Origin: Bacteroidales bacterium
GTDB lineage: Bacteria > Bacteroidota > Bacteroidia > Bacteroidales > F082
NCBI GenBank assembly: GCA_024400425.1
Contig: JAKSMV010000011.1
Span: forward strand, 1-64,000
Direction of reading: 5' to 3'
Length of the DNA stretch: 64,000 nucleotides
Part shown: piece after piece, positions 1-8,553 of the stretch
Position numbering within the stretch: position 1 is the first letter of the stretch
Layout of the letters: each line of letters begins with the position of its first letter
The notes under the pieces: model-generated
What the model was told of the DNA's origin: nothing
The model's database searches: none
Seen by the model: the letters and a program-made list of their open reading frames with translations, nothing else
Made by a program: the position numbers and the translations under genes

Positions 1-74
1 ACGAAAAGGCCAACTCGAAGGTGAAGAACATGGACGACCTGCTGAACAGCGGTTCGACATGGACTATCGAATAA
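1..74 (+). CDS. 3' end of an unidentified protein (partial)
   Basis: Only the last 23 codons are present, read in the third frame and ending with TAA at 72-74. The visible C-terminus is hydrophilic (ends with GSTWTIE) and does not identify a family. A good intrinsic terminator follows about 22 bases later, which supports this being a true gene end. The 5' part lies outside the window. Confidence 0.6.
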   Translation, partial: EKANSKVKNMDDLLNSGSTWTIE

Positions 75-96
75 GAACATTCAACCATTTCATAAT

Positions 97-129
97 GAAA
101 AATCCCGTTCATTTGAGCGGGATTTTTTT
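97..129 (+). terminator. Intrinsic terminator after the partial gene
   Basis: AAATCCCG and CGGGATTT form a stem around a short loop and are followed by a run of seven T. It ends the transcript of the truncated gene at the left edge. Confidence 0.8.
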
Positions 130-195
130 GTGCTTTTGGCGCAAATTGTATTTCGGGATAGATGACATTTTTACGTTTTGTGCTGATTATTTGTT

Positions 196-203
196 TAATT
201 TTG
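196..203 (+). promoter_or_regulatory. Bacteroidota -7 box of the flavin reductase gene
   Basis: TAATTTTG matches the TAnnTTTG -7 consensus and lies 22 bases before the start codon. A TTTG lies at 177-180, closer than the usual spacing, so the -33 element is uncertain. Confidence 0.55.
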
Positions 204-225
204 CAACATAACAATTTAAACAACA

Positions 226-792
226 ATGAAAATCCCCTTTAAACCTGGAACATTGATATATCCTCTGCCAGCCGTGATGGTGACTTGCGGCGATTGCGAG
301 GAAAACTACAACATTCTGACCGTGGCGTGGACGGGCACCATTTGCAGCGACCCGCCGATGTGCTATGTCTCCATCCGCAAGGAACGGCATTCTTACGCCT
401 TGATTAAGAAGAACATGGAGTTCGTCATCAACCTGACGACGGAAGATTTGGCGACGGCCACCGACTGGTGCGGCGTGCGTTCGGGCAGAGACTACAACAA
501 ATTCAAGGAGATGCACCTGCACACCGAAAAGGCGCAAATAGTGAAGGCTCCTTTGATTCAGGAATCGCCTTTGAACATCGAATGTCGGGTGGTCGAAATC
601 AAGGAACTCGGTTCACACGACATGTTTATTGCCGAAGTCGTGGCCATCAATGCCGATGAAAAACTGATTGACAAAGGCACAGGCGCGTTCCAACTGAATC
701 ATGCGCGGCCTTTGGCGTTTTCTCATGGAAAATACTACGGCTTGGGCGAAAAAATCGGTGGCTTCGGCTTTTCGGTGAAGAAAAAGAAGTGA
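226..792 (+). CDS. Flavin reductase-like FMN-binding protein (flavoredoxin type)
   Basis: The 188-residue protein has the layout of the flavin reductase-like split-barrel family, in which FMN-binding proteins reduce flavins or act as flavoredoxins in the cytoplasm. Visible features are the N-terminal segment with a VMVTCGD strand, the NILTVAWTG strand that contacts FMN, a DPPMCYVSIR strand, and a C-terminal HGKYYGLGEKIG segment typical of this subgroup. Length is normal for the family. It has its own TAnnTTTG box and is followed by a perfect hairpin, so it is probably monocistronic. The physiological substrate cannot be read from the sequence. Confidence 0.85.
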   Translation: MKIPFKPGTLIYPLPAVMVTCGDCEENYNILTVAWTGTICSDPPMCYVSIRKERHSYALIKKNMEFVINLTTEDLATATDWCGVRSGRDYNKFKEMHLHTEKAQIVKAPLIQESPLNIECRVVEIKELGSHDMFIAEVVAINADEKLIDKGTGAFQLNHARPLAFSHGKYYGLGEKIGGFGFSVKKKK

Positions 793-816
793 TTTCTTGC
801 CGTTATCGGCAAGAAA
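793..816. terminator. Perfect 10-bp hairpin between flavin reductase and tilS
   Basis: A 10-base arm and its exact complement flank a TTAT loop and begin one base after the flavin reductase stop codon. There is no T run after it, so it may slow or end upstream transcription inefficiently. It overlaps the likely tilS -33 element. Confidence 0.5.
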
Positions 817-828
817 TGCGTATCTTTG
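797..828 (+). promoter_or_regulatory. Likely tilS promoter
   Basis: TTG at 797-799 and TATCTTTG at 821-828 are separated by 21 bases, close to the Bacteroidota -33/-7 arrangement. The -7 box lies downstream of the longest reading frame's first ATG (789), supporting the internal start at 867. Confidence 0.6.
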
Positions 829-866
829 TAAAGATATTTTGCAATAAACTTGCCGATAGAAGTTTT

Positions 867-2189
867 ATGCTTTCCGAACTGCAACAATATAATAAGGTGT
901 ATCACCTGTTTGAGCCGGACGAAAAACTGGTGCTGGCCGTCAGTGGGGGAGTGGACTCGATGGTCCTGACCGACTTGATGCAAAAGGCGGGCGCACATTT
1001 TGTCGTGGCGCATTGCAATTTCCATTTGCGCAGCGAGGAATCCGATGGCGATGAGCAGTTTGTGCGTGAATATGCCGAAAAAAATGATTTGCAATGTTTT
1101 GTAAATCATTTTGATACGGAGAAATACGCGGCGAAGAAAGGCGTTTCCATTGAGATGGCGGCGCGTGATTTGCGTTATGCATGGTTTGAAGAATTGAGGT
1201 TGCAATTGGGTTACGATAAAATCGTTTTGGCGCATCATGCCGACGACCAGATTGAGACTTTTTTCATCAATTTGCTGCGCGGAGCAGGTTTGCACGGCTT
1301 GAAGGGCATGAAACCGAAAAACGGTGTCTTGATTCGGCCTTTGCTTTGGGCTTCGCGGGAGCAAATCAGAAAGTATGCTATTGAAAACCAAATCGTTTGG
1401 CGTGAAGACCATACCAATTCAGAAACGGTTTATCTGCGTAATAAGATTCGCAACCAGCTGATGCCTTTGATGGATGAAATCTCTGTTGATGCACGAAATT
1501 CAATTGGAAAGTCAATCGGTTTTTTGGCTTCGGAAAATGAATTGTATCGACATTTGTTGAATGAAAGGTTTTCGCAATTGGTTTCGGTTGACGGTTCGGT
1601 TCAGAGTGTTGAAAAGTCTGTTTTTCAAGGTGATTACGGGTCTCAACTGCTCTTTGAATGGTTGCGTCAATATGGGTTCAATACCGACCAATGCCGTTTT
1701 GTCTTTGAAGGACTTGAAGATAGCGTAGGAAAGCATTTCTATTCGCCGTCGCATCAAGTGACGGTTGAGCGCGACAGTTTGCAACTTTCGGAAAGAAAAG
1801 AATCCTATCATGACGCATTCATTATTGAAAAGGGAGTAGGACAGATTGAAAATCCTTTGAAAATCCGCTTCTCCAATTTTGAGGTTTCTGAGCAATTTGC
1901 TGTTGATAAATCACCTTTGGTGGCAATGCTTGATTTTGATAAAATCGCTTTCCCGTTGACATTGCGCCATTGGCGGCAGGGCGACCGTTTTCATCCTTTG
2001 GGTATGAGAGGGTCGAAATTGCTGAGCGATTTCTTTGCGAATCAGAAATATACAAATTATCAGAAAGAAAACCAATGGCTTTTGGTTTCGGCAAATGGTG
2101 GTATTTTGTGGGTTGTCGGGCAACGCATTGACGACAGATACAAAGTGGTAAAAGATACGAAATCGGTTTTTAAGGCGGAATTGTGGTGA
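867..2189 (+). CDS. tilS: tRNA(Ile)-lysidine synthase
   Basis: TilS attaches lysine to C34 of the CAU-anticodon tRNA-Ile, changing its decoding from AUG to AUA; it is essential in most bacteria and cytoplasmic. The PP-loop ATP-binding motif SGGVDS is at residues 26-31, followed by the family's HCNFHLR and LAHHADDQIETF segments and by LLRGAGLHGLKGM. A C-terminal substrate-binding domain ends in WRQGDRFHPLGMRGSKLLSDF, a typical TilS block. The reading frame opens at 789, but the ATG at 867 gives the usual N-terminus and 440 residues, and it lies downstream of the promoter. Confidence 0.92.
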   Translation: MLSELQQYNKVYHLFEPDEKLVLAVSGGVDSMVLTDLMQKAGAHFVVAHCNFHLRSEESDGDEQFVREYAEKNDLQCFVNHFDTEKYAAKKGVSIEMAARDLRYAWFEELRLQLGYDKIVLAHHADDQIETFFINLLRGAGLHGLKGMKPKNGVLIRPLLWASREQIRKYAIENQIVWREDHTNSETVYLRNKIRNQLMPLMDEISVDARNSIGKSIGFLASENELYRHLLNERFSQLVSVDGSVQSVEKSVFQGDYGSQLLFEWLRQYGFNTDQCRFVFEGLEDSVGKHFYSPSHQVTVERDSLQLSERKESYHDAFIIEKGVGQIENPLKIRFSNFEVSEQFAVDKSPLVAMLDFDKIAFPLTLRHWRQGDRFHPLGMRGSKLLSDFFANQKYTNYQKENQWLLVSANGGILWVVGQRIDDRYKVVKDTKSVFKAELW

Positions 2190-2216
2190 ATTGTGAAAGG
2201 CAATGATAAAATTCTC

Positions 2217-2224
2217 TATTTTTG
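2217..2224 (+). promoter_or_regulatory. Bacteroidota -7 box of the dsbD-like gene
   Basis: TATTTTTG matches TAnnTTTG and lies 26 bases before the start codon, in the short gap after tilS. Confidence 0.6.
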
Positions 2225-2250
2225 CACGTATTTTTTGAAAAACTAGCATA

Positions 2251-4329
2251 ATGAAGAAATTATTCCTCTCCTTGCTGATGGCTTTGGTGATTGCCTTGCC
2301 TTTCAGCGCAAAGTCGCAGATGGTCGATCCTGTGAAGTGGTCGTTTGCCATCGAAACAGTTAGCGAAACTGAGTTTGACCTGGTTGCAACTGCAACGGTT
2401 GACCCCGAGTATCACATCTATTCGACTACGATGCCGGATATGGGCCCGATGCCTACGGTATTCGAAATCGAGCCTTCAGCCAACTACGAACTGGTCGGCG
2501 AAGCGCGTGACGTCACTGAAGGCCAGCTGTTCTATGATGACATTTTTGAAGTTGAGTATAAGCAATTTACGGGTACAGCTTCCTATGCACAGCGTCTGAA
2601 ACGTCTCACCGAGAGCGATTTCATGCTGATTGGTACCATCTCGGCTCAAGTCTGTAAGGAAGGTGGTTGCATTCCTGTCAGTGAAGACATCGAGATTAAG
2701 GTGAATGGCGACGGAACGATGGCTGAAGTAGTTCCTGTTGCTGATGAACCAGAACAAGAAGCTGAAGCCAAAACCGCAGTCCAGGCGGCTGGCGATGATT
2801 ACGAATATTTCACTTCCGAAGGCGCCGAAAGCACCGATACCAGTCTTTGGGGCATGATTCTGGCCGCCATCCTTTGGGGCTTTGCCGCCTTGCTGACACC
2901 TTGCGTGTTCCCGATGGTGCCAATGACCGTGTCGTTCTTCATGCACGGCGAAGGCGAAAGCAAGAAAGAAGGCCGCTTCAAGGCTTTGATGTATTTCCTT
3001 TTCATCGTGATGCTTTACACCTTGCCAATCGCCATCTTGATTCTTGTTACCTATTTCATTGGCGGTGAGGGCGTTACAACGGGTATCTTCAACTGGCTGG
3101 CTACCAACTGGATTCCTAACCTGATATTCTTCATCGTGTTCATGGTGTTCGCCGCATCATTCTTCGGCGCATTCGAAATCACCTTGGGCAGCGGCATGTT
3201 GAACAAGAGCGACGAAAAGCAAAACACGAAGAACCTCGGCGGCATCTTCTTCATGGCCTTGACTTTGGTGCTGGTGTCGTTCTCATGCACCGGTCCTATC
3301 GTGGGCACGGTCTTGATTCAATCGACCAACGGCCAGGTCTGGGCTCCTATCATTTCCATGCTGGCATTCTCAATCGCATTTGCCTTGCCATTTGCCTTGT
3401 TCGCCATGTTCCCGAACCTGCTCCAGAAACTGCCGAAGAGCGGTGGATGGATGAACTCGGTGAAGGTCGTTCTGGGCTTCGTCGAAGTCGCCCTTGGCTT
3501 CAAGTTCTTGATGACTGCCGACCAAGCATACGGTTGGGGCTTGCTCGACCGCGAAGTCTATCTCGGCATTTGGATTGTGTGCTTCACCCTGCTGGGCTTC
3601 TATCTCTTGGGCAAGATCCGCTTCAAGGGCGAAAAGGAAGTCAAGGAACTGGGCGTGTTCCGCCTTGTCCTCATCATCATCGACTTCGTCTTTGTTATCT
3701 ATATGATTCCTGGCATGTGGGGCGCTCCTCTGAAGGCTCTCTCGGGCTATCTGCCTCCACAACAGACCTTGGATTTCAACCTGAACAAGACTATCACTTA
3801 CGTTGATTCACAGATTGAATCCGACATTTGCGAAGAACCGAAATATGGCGACATTCTTGAACTGCCTCACGATTTGAGCGGTTACTTCGATTACGAACAA
3901 GCCTTGAGCTGTGCCCGCGCACAAGACAAGCCTGTCTTCGTTGACTTCACCGGTCACGGTTGCAACAACTGCCGTGAAATGGAAAACAGCGTGTGGAGCG
4001 ATCCTGAAGTGCTGAAGATGTTACGCGATGAATATGTGATTGTTGCCCTTTATGTTGACGACAAGACCGAGATGGCTGAAGAAGACTGGGCCGTTTCGGA
4101 AAAGAACGGCAAGGTGAAGAAGACCATCGGCTCGAAGAACATCGACTTCCAGGAAACCCGTTTCGGTGCCAACGCACAGCCTTACTATGTGTTGCTCGAT
4201 AACGATGGCGACATGCTGATGATTCCTCGTTCATACAGCAAGGACAAGGCCGCATTCCTTACTTTTCTGAAGAAAGGCCTCGACAACTACAAGAACGGAA
4301 GGAAATATATTCCTGAACAGTTTCAGTAA
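2251..4329 (+). CDS. dsbD: DsbD-type thiol:disulfide interchange protein
   Basis: This 692-residue inner-membrane protein should carry electrons from cytoplasmic thioredoxin to periplasmic thiols for disulfide isomerisation or cytochrome c maturation. A signal peptide (residues 1-22) leads into an N-terminal immunoglobulin-like domain containing the CKEGGCIP redox segment. The eight-helix DsbD core occupies roughly residues 200-500 and includes ALLTPCVFPMVPMTV and SCTGPIVG with their membrane cysteines. The C-terminal thioredoxin-like domain has the CNNC active site at residues 571-574 within a DFTGHG context. All three domains and the expected redox cysteines are present. It has its own promoter and a strong terminator. 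Confidence 0.93.
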   Translation: MKKLFLSLLMALVIALPFSAKSQMVDPVKWSFAIETVSETEFDLVATATVDPEYHIYSTTMPDMGPMPTVFEIEPSANYELVGEARDVTEGQLFYDDIFEVEYKQFTGTASYAQRLKRLTESDFMLIGTISAQVCKEGGCIPVSEDIEIKVNGDGTMAEVVPVADEPEQEAEAKTAVQAAGDDYEYFTSEGAESTDTSLWGMILAAILWGFAALLTPCVFPMVPMTVSFFMHGEGESKKEGRFKALMYFLFIVMLYTLPIAILILVTYFIGGEGVTTGIFNWLATNWIPNLIFFIVFMVFAASFFGAFEITLGSGMLNKSDEKQNTKNLGGIFFMALTLVLVSFSCTGPIVGTVLIQSTNGQVWAPIISMLAFSIAFALPFALFAMFPNLLQKLPKSGGWMNSVKVVLGFVEVALGFKFLMTADQAYGWGLLDREVYLGIWIVCFTLLGFYLLGKIRFKGEKEVKELGVFRLVLIIIDFVFVIYMIPGMWGAPLKALSGYLPPQQTLDFNLNKTITYVDSQIESDICEEPKYGDILELPHDLSGYFDYEQALSCARAQDKPVFVDFTGHGCNNCREMENSVWSDPEVLKMLRDEYVIVALYVDDKTEMAEEDWAVSEKNGKVKKTIGSKNIDFQETRFGANAQPYYVLLDNDGDMLMIPRSYSKDKAAFLTFLKKGLDNYKNGRKYIPEQFQ

Positions 4330-4346
4330 TTATTGATAGTCTCGAT

Positions 4347-4386
4347 AAAAAAGTCACCGCGAGAATTTTCTTGCGGTGACTTTTTT
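4347..4386. terminator. Bidirectional intrinsic terminator between dsbD and lpxH
   Basis: An A6 tract and AAGTCACCGC pair with GCGGTGACTT and a T6 tract across a 12-base loop. The symmetry lets it serve both the plus-strand dsbD gene and the minus-strand lpxK-punA-lpxH cluster. Confidence 0.85.
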
Positions 4387-4438
4387 ATTGTGTAGATACA
4401 CAACCATTAGGTGAGGCGGACTGTAGTTCTGCTTCGGC

Positions 4439-5194
4439 TTATTCTTGTTCAAATCTCCTTAATTCTACACTTTCTCCGTCAAAAACGGCATAAGTGAAGT
4501 CGCGGAGCCAGTTGCCGACAACGGTAGTCTGGGCGTGGTCGCCGGTTGCGTATTGCATGGGCTTGTGTTGGTGACCGAAAATGAAGAAGTCGATGCTCGG
4601 GTCGAGCAGGGCTTGCTCTTGCGCGTATTGGTAAAGTCGTGTCTTCTCTACGTCGTCATAATAGCCGCGTTCCACCTCGTTTTTCAGCTTTTTCAATCGG
4701 TGATTGTGCGACCATTTCAAGGCTAAACCAATGCCAAGGTCAGGATGCAACCATCTGAACATGAATTGGTTGAATCTGCATTCGAAGACTTTCTTCAGGA
4801 ATTTGTAGCCTTTGTCACCAGGACCTCGGCCATCGCCATGAACGAGGAAAAACTTTTTGCCTTTGCGAGTGATGATTTCGGGCTCGCGGTGCAGCTGGAT
4901 GCCGAGTTCGTCGCTGAGATAGCCAAACGACCACAAGTCGTGGTTGCCGATAAAAAGATGAACGGGAATGCCGTCATCGACAAATGCTGCCAATTTGCCT
5001 TGGAGTCTTACAAAACCTTTGGGAATCACGGTCTTGTATTCGAACCAAAAATCGAAGAGGTCGCCCATGAGGAAAAGTTCCTCGCAATCGGGCTTGATGC
5101 TGTCGAGGAAACGTAGCAGTTTCTTCTCCCGCATCTGGCTATCTTCGATAGTGGGAACGCCAAGGTGAAAATCGCTGATGAAATAGATGGCCAT
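4439..5194 (-). CDS. lpxH: UDP-2,3-diacylglucosamine pyrophosphatase
   Basis: LpxH hydrolyses UDP-2,3-diacylglucosamine to lipid X, the fourth step of lipid A synthesis, at the inner membrane. The 251-residue protein shows the calcineurin-like phosphoesterase metal motifs in order: ISDFHLG near residue 6, MGDLFDFW, IGNHDLW, VHGDGRG and FGHQHKP. The frame stays open upstream, but the ATG at 5194 gives the family N-terminus (MAIYFISDFHLG). The upstream punA stop overlaps it as TGATG, so the two are probably translationally coupled. Confidence 0.9.
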   Translation of the reverse strand: MAIYFISDFHLGVPTIEDSQMREKKLLRFLDSIKPDCEELFLMGDLFDFWFEYKTVIPKGFVRLQGKLAAFVDDGIPVHLFIGNHDLWSFGYLSDELGIQLHREPEIITRKGKKFFLVHGDGRGPGDKGYKFLKKVFECRFNQFMFRWLHPDLGIGLALKWSHNHRLKKLKNEVERGYYDDVEKTRLYQYAQEQALLDPSIDFFIFGHQHKPMQYATGDHAQTTVVGNWLRDFTYAVFDGESVELRRFEQE

Positions 5195-6021
5195 CAGAAT
5201 TGGATTTCGTCGGAACGGCGGATGAGTTCGGTGATGATGGCGATGAGTTTCGGTTCGGCCTTGACCACGGCGCTGATGACTTCTTCGTGTGTGATGAAGC
5301 ATTCGATGTCTTTGCCACCGATGTCGGAGATGACCGACACGCCAAAAACTGGAAGGTTGCATTGTCGCGCTACGATGGCTTCGGGCGTGGTTGACATGCC
5401 CACGGAATCGCCGCCGATGACGCGGTAATATTGGTATTCGGAAGGTGTCTCGTAGGATGGTCCCGTGTCGCCGACATAAACGCCATGCTGCACGTCGATG
5501 TCAAGCGAATAGGCGATGGCATCGGCCAGTTTCATGAGCTTCTTGTTGTAGGCTTCGCCCATGTCGGGGAAACGTACACCTAAGCGTTCGTCGTGTGGAC
5601 CGATGAGTGGGTTGGGCAACAAGTTGATATGGTCGCTGATAAACATCACGTCGCCCACGTTGAAGGTCGGGTTGATGCCGCCAGAGGCGTTGGAGAGAAT
5701 GATGAATCGGATGCCCAAAGCTGCCAACACGCGGATAGGGAAGGTGATTTCCTTGGTGGTGTAGCCTTCGTAATAGTGGAAACGGCCTTGCATGGCAACG
5801 ATGCGTTTTCCTGCGATGGTGCCAAACAATAACTGCCCTTTGTGACCCGCTACGGTCGAAACTGGGAAGTTCGGAATGTCCTTGTATGGTATGGTATATT
5901 CGATTTCGATGCCTTTTGAGAGGCCGCCCAAGCCAGAACCTAACACGGCTCCCACTTGAGGCTCGAATCCGTTAGTCATTTGGCGCAGAAACGTAACCGT
6001 TTGTTGAATTTTGTCGTACAT
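5194..6021 (-). CDS. punA: Purine-nucleoside phosphorylase (inosine/guanosine type)
   Basis: This cytoplasmic enzyme splits inosine and guanosine with phosphate to give the free base and ribose-1-phosphate for purine salvage. Over 275 residues it shows the GSGLGG phosphate-binding loop near residue 28, an AGHKGQLLFG segment, GRFHYYEG, NASGGINP and the EYQYYRVIGGDSVGMSTTPEAI region, all diagnostic for the trimeric PNP family. The ATG at 6021 is preferred because the upstream extension of the frame is lpxK sequence read out of frame. Its first 50 bases overlap the end of lpxK, and its stop overlaps the lpxH start. Confidence 0.92.
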   Translation of the reverse strand: MYDKIQQTVTFLRQMTNGFEPQVGAVLGSGLGGLSKGIEIEYTIPYKDIPNFPVSTVAGHKGQLLFGTIAGKRIVAMQGRFHYYEGYTTKEITFPIRVLAALGIRFIILSNASGGINPTFNVGDVMFISDHINLLPNPLIGPHDERLGVRFPDMGEAYNKKLMKLADAIAYSLDIDVQHGVYVGDTGPSYETPSEYQYYRVIGGDSVGMSTTPEAIVARQCNLPVFGVSVISDIGGKDIECFITHEEVISAVVKAEPKLIAIITELIRRSDEIQF

Positions 6022-7042
6022 AGTCCTGTATATCTTCGTTAAACTTTTCTTCTTCATGGAAACGAACGCAAATCGGGGCCGCAAACAACGGCAACGATTC
6101 AAGCGGGCAAAGGTAAGCAGATTTTGACAAACGTGCAGCGTCTTTTTCGGTAGTGACGATGATTTTGTCTTTCCCTTCCATCGTTTCAAATCTCGAAACA
6201 ACTTTCTTGAGGTCGTTTTCTGTGTAGGAATGGTGGTCGCCAAAGGCAATGCTCTCGACCTTGTTGAAGCACGAATTCAGATGTCTCACAAGCGGTTCGG
6301 ACTGTGCAATACCGGTGAAAAGCAAGGCTTTATCAGCTTGATTCGCTTTTGTTTCCTTCGCTTTTCCGTTTAAAGGCAGCAAAGTTCCATATTCCAAATA
6401 GGAGAAATAGACTTTTTGCTTGTCGTTGGCATTCAGCTTGCTGATAATCTGCTTTTTTTCTCCTTCGGAAATATTCTTGGGCGATTTGCTGACCACAATG
6501 ATTTCGGCTCGTCGGGCAGCTTGCTTGATGTCGCGCAATCGTCCCGTGGGAATGAGATAGTCTTCGCAATAAAGATGCTGATAATCAGTGAGTAAAATAT
6601 TTATTCCTGCTTCGATTTTGCGGTGTTGGAAAGCATCGTCTAGAATGACGACTTGTGGAGGGGTAGGAGTGCCAAGCAGTTTTTGCACACCATCTACACG
6701 GTCTTCGTCAACAGCAACTTGAACATTGCTGAATTTGGTGAAATATTGCATCGGTTCGTCGCCTATGTCGGCGGCAGTGCAGGCGTTGTCGGCTAAGCGG
6801 AAACCTTTGCTTGAGCGTCCGTAACCTCGGCTGAGAATGGCCAAACGATATTCTGATGATAAAAGTCGTGTAATGTATTCGGTATGAGGTGTTTTTCCTG
6901 TTCCGCCAAGACTGAGATTGCCAACGCAAATCACGGGTAAGTCGAATCTAGTTGATTTTAGGATGTGCCAATCATATAGCTTGTGCCTAAGAAGCAGCAC
7001 GAAATGGTAAAGTAATGATATGGGCAGTAGCAGTTTCCTCAT
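5972..7042 (-). CDS. lpxK: Tetraacyldisaccharide 4'-kinase
   Basis: LpxK phosphorylates the 4' position of tetraacyldisaccharide-1-phosphate to make lipid IVA at the inner leaflet of the inner membrane. The 356-residue protein begins with a hydrophobic membrane anchor (residues 1-20), then the P-loop GNLSLGGTGKTP at 41-52. The LxK-family segments AILSRGYGRSSKGF, GDEPMQ and VVILDDAFQHR follow. It heads a three-gene cluster with punA and lpxH; its last 50 bases overlap punA. A -7 box lies just upstream. Confidence 0.93.
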   Translation of the reverse strand: MRKLLLPISLLYHFVLLLRHKLYDWHILKSTRFDLPVICVGNLSLGGTGKTPHTEYITRLLSSEYRLAILSRGYGRSSKGFRLADNACTAADIGDEPMQYFTKFSNVQVAVDEDRVDGVQKLLGTPTPPQVVILDDAFQHRKIEAGINILLTDYQHLYCEDYLIPTGRLRDIKQAARRAEIIVVSKSPKNISEGEKKQIISKLNANDKQKVYFSYLEYGTLLPLNGKAKETKANQADKALLFTGIAQSEPLVRHLNSCFNKVESIAFGDHHSYTENDLKKVVSRFETMEGKDKIIVTTEKDAARLSKSAYLCPLESLPLFAAPICVRFHEEEKFNEDIQDYVRQNSTNGYVSAPND

Positions 7043-7053
7043 AAATTAAGGGT

Positions 7054-7061
7054 CAAAGATA
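7054..7061 (-). promoter_or_regulatory. -7 box for the lpxK-punA-lpxH cluster
   Basis: On the minus strand this reads TATCTTTG, matching TAnnTTTG, 12 bases before the lpxK start. Confidence 0.6.
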
Positions 7062-7093
7062 GGCTTTTTTCGGCAATCGGCTGTTTTTTTCGC

Positions 7094-7101
7094 TAATTTT
7101 G
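7094..7101 (+). promoter_or_regulatory. -7 box for maf
   Basis: TAATTTTG matches TAnnTTTG and lies 29 bases before the maf ATG, back to back with the lpxK promoter. Confidence 0.6.
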
Positions 7102-7129
7102 CTGATTAAATTTTGAATTGTATATAGTC

Positions 7130-7711
7130 ATGTTAGGAAACCTTAAACGATATAATGTAATTTTGGCTTCTAAGTCGCCACGTCGTCAGGAACTTTTGCG
7201 AGGAATGGGTGTTGATTTTAATGTTTTGACAAAGGAAACTCCCGAGACTTACGACTCTACGATGCCAGCCGATGAAGTCCCTGAGTTTCTGAGTCTTCAA
7301 AAGTCGATGGCTTTCTCTGTTGATGAGTTGCCCGCTGATTTCCTGCTCATTACTTCCGATACGGTGGTCATCGTCGGTGACGAAATTTTGGGCAAGCCGA
7401 AAGATAGGAATGATGCTTTCAGAATGTTGGAGCTGCTTTCGGGCAAGACGCATCAAGTGGTGACGGGTGTCACGGTGAGGTCGGCACAGCGTGAGGTTTC
7501 TTTTGCCGTGAAGTCGGAGGTGACATTTGCTTCTCTCGACGAAGATGAAAAGACTTATTACATAGATCATTGCAAGCCCTTCGACAAGGCCGGTGCCTAC
7601 GGCATTCAGGAATGGATTGGCTATGTGGGTATCAGTGGGTTGCAAGGCTCGTTCTATAATGTCATGGGCTTGCCAACGCATCGACTCTACCAGGTGCTGA
7701 AGGCTTTCTGA
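7130..7711 (+). CDS. maf: Maf family nucleotide pyrophosphatase
   Basis: Maf proteins hydrolyse canonical and modified nucleoside triphosphates (dTTP, UTP or pseudo-UTP, depending on subgroup) to monophosphates. The 193-residue protein carries the signature ILASKSPRRQELL near residues 11-23, SDTVV with the catalytic acidic residue, LGKPKDRNDA, and the C-terminal GAYGIQEWIGYVGISGLQGSFYNVMGLP block (listed here only as a region). The ATG at 7130 is preferred to an in-frame TTG at 7118. It has its own promoter and runs in the same direction as surE. Confidence 0.9.
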   Translation: MLGNLKRYNVILASKSPRRQELLRGMGVDFNVLTKETPETYDSTMPADEVPEFLSLQKSMAFSVDELPADFLLITSDTVVIVGDEILGKPKDRNDAFRMLELLSGKTHQVVTGVTVRSAQREVSFAVKSEVTFASLDEDEKTYYIDHCKPFDKAGAYGIQEWIGYVGISGLQGSFYNVMGLPTHRLYQVLKAF

Positions 7712-7738
7712 GCATTTGCTTTTTCTCTTTTTTCTGCT

Positions 7739-7746
7739 TATTTTTG
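7739..7746 (+). promoter_or_regulatory. -7 box for surE
   Basis: TATTTTTG matches TAnnTTTG and lies 19 bases before the surE ATG. Confidence 0.6.
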
Positions 7747-7765
7747 CACCCTCATTCTTTATACT

Positions 7766-8551
7766 ATGCTATCAACTCCACTGATACTTATTACCAATGA
7801 CGACGGCCATGCTGCCAAAGGACTTCGCAAACTTGTTTCCCTAATGCGAGAGATAGGCGAAGTTGTGGTCATTTCTACCGATGGAGTGATGTCGTCGAAA
7901 AGCCATTCGGCAACCTTGCGCGATCCATTGTATGTCAACTTGGTTGAAGAAGACAATGTCGGCTTTGGCTACAAGGAATACCGCTGCAACGGCACTCCTG
8001 TCGATTGTGTGAAGCTTGGCTATCAGAAAGTGTTGCCGCGTCGTCCCAATCTTGTGGTGTCGGGCATCAACCATGGTTCAAACGCTGGCTCAACTGTGGT
8101 CTATTCCGCTACGGTTTCGGCTGCTGTAGAGGCTTGCATGGATGGCATTCCCGCTGTGGCTTTCAGCCTCGATTGCTTTGATGCCGATGCCGATTTCGAC
8201 CACCTCGATGACTTCATCGTGAGCATCGTGCGCCGGGTTCTTTCGGAAGGCCTGCCACAAGGCATTTGCCTCAATGTGAATTTCCCGAAGAGGGGAGAAC
8301 AGCCTATTCAAGGTGTTAGGGTTTGTCGGCAAGCCACTGGCTATTGGAGGGAGTTTTTCCATGATTATTATGATAGCGAAGGCCGTCTCTACTTTAATCT
8401 CGAAGGTGAGTTTGTGAGTAGCGATGTGGTGGAAGGTACCGACATTTTCGCTGTCGAACACAACTTTGCTTCGTTGGTTCCAACCTGCTATGATTGGACA
8501 TCACGCGAGCATTTCGAATTCTTTAAACCTTACGAATCAATCAACTTGTGA
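7766..8551 (+). CDS. surE: 5'/3'-nucleotidase SurE
   Basis: SurE is a metal-dependent phosphatase acting on nucleoside monophosphates and is often linked to stationary-phase survival. The 261-residue protein shows the ITNDDG metal-binding motif (residues 9-14), the SKSHSATL block, NGTPVDCV and the SGINHGSNAG signature near residue 98. It is followed with a 2-base gap by a small membrane protein and then by lpxB and comEC in one direction, so the four are probably cotranscribed. Confidence 0.93.
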   Translation: MLSTPLILITNDDGHAAKGLRKLVSLMREIGEVVVISTDGVMSSKSHSATLRDPLYVNLVEEDNVGFGYKEYRCNGTPVDCVKLGYQKVLPRRPNLVVSGINHGSNAGSTVVYSATVSAAVEACMDGIPAVAFSLDCFDADADFDHLDDFIVSIVRRVLSEGLPQGICLNVNFPKRGEQPIQGVRVCRQATGYWREFFHDYYDSEGRLYFNLEGEFVSSDVVEGTDIFAVEHNFASLVPTCYDWTSREHFEFFKPYESINL

Positions 8552-8553
8552 AT

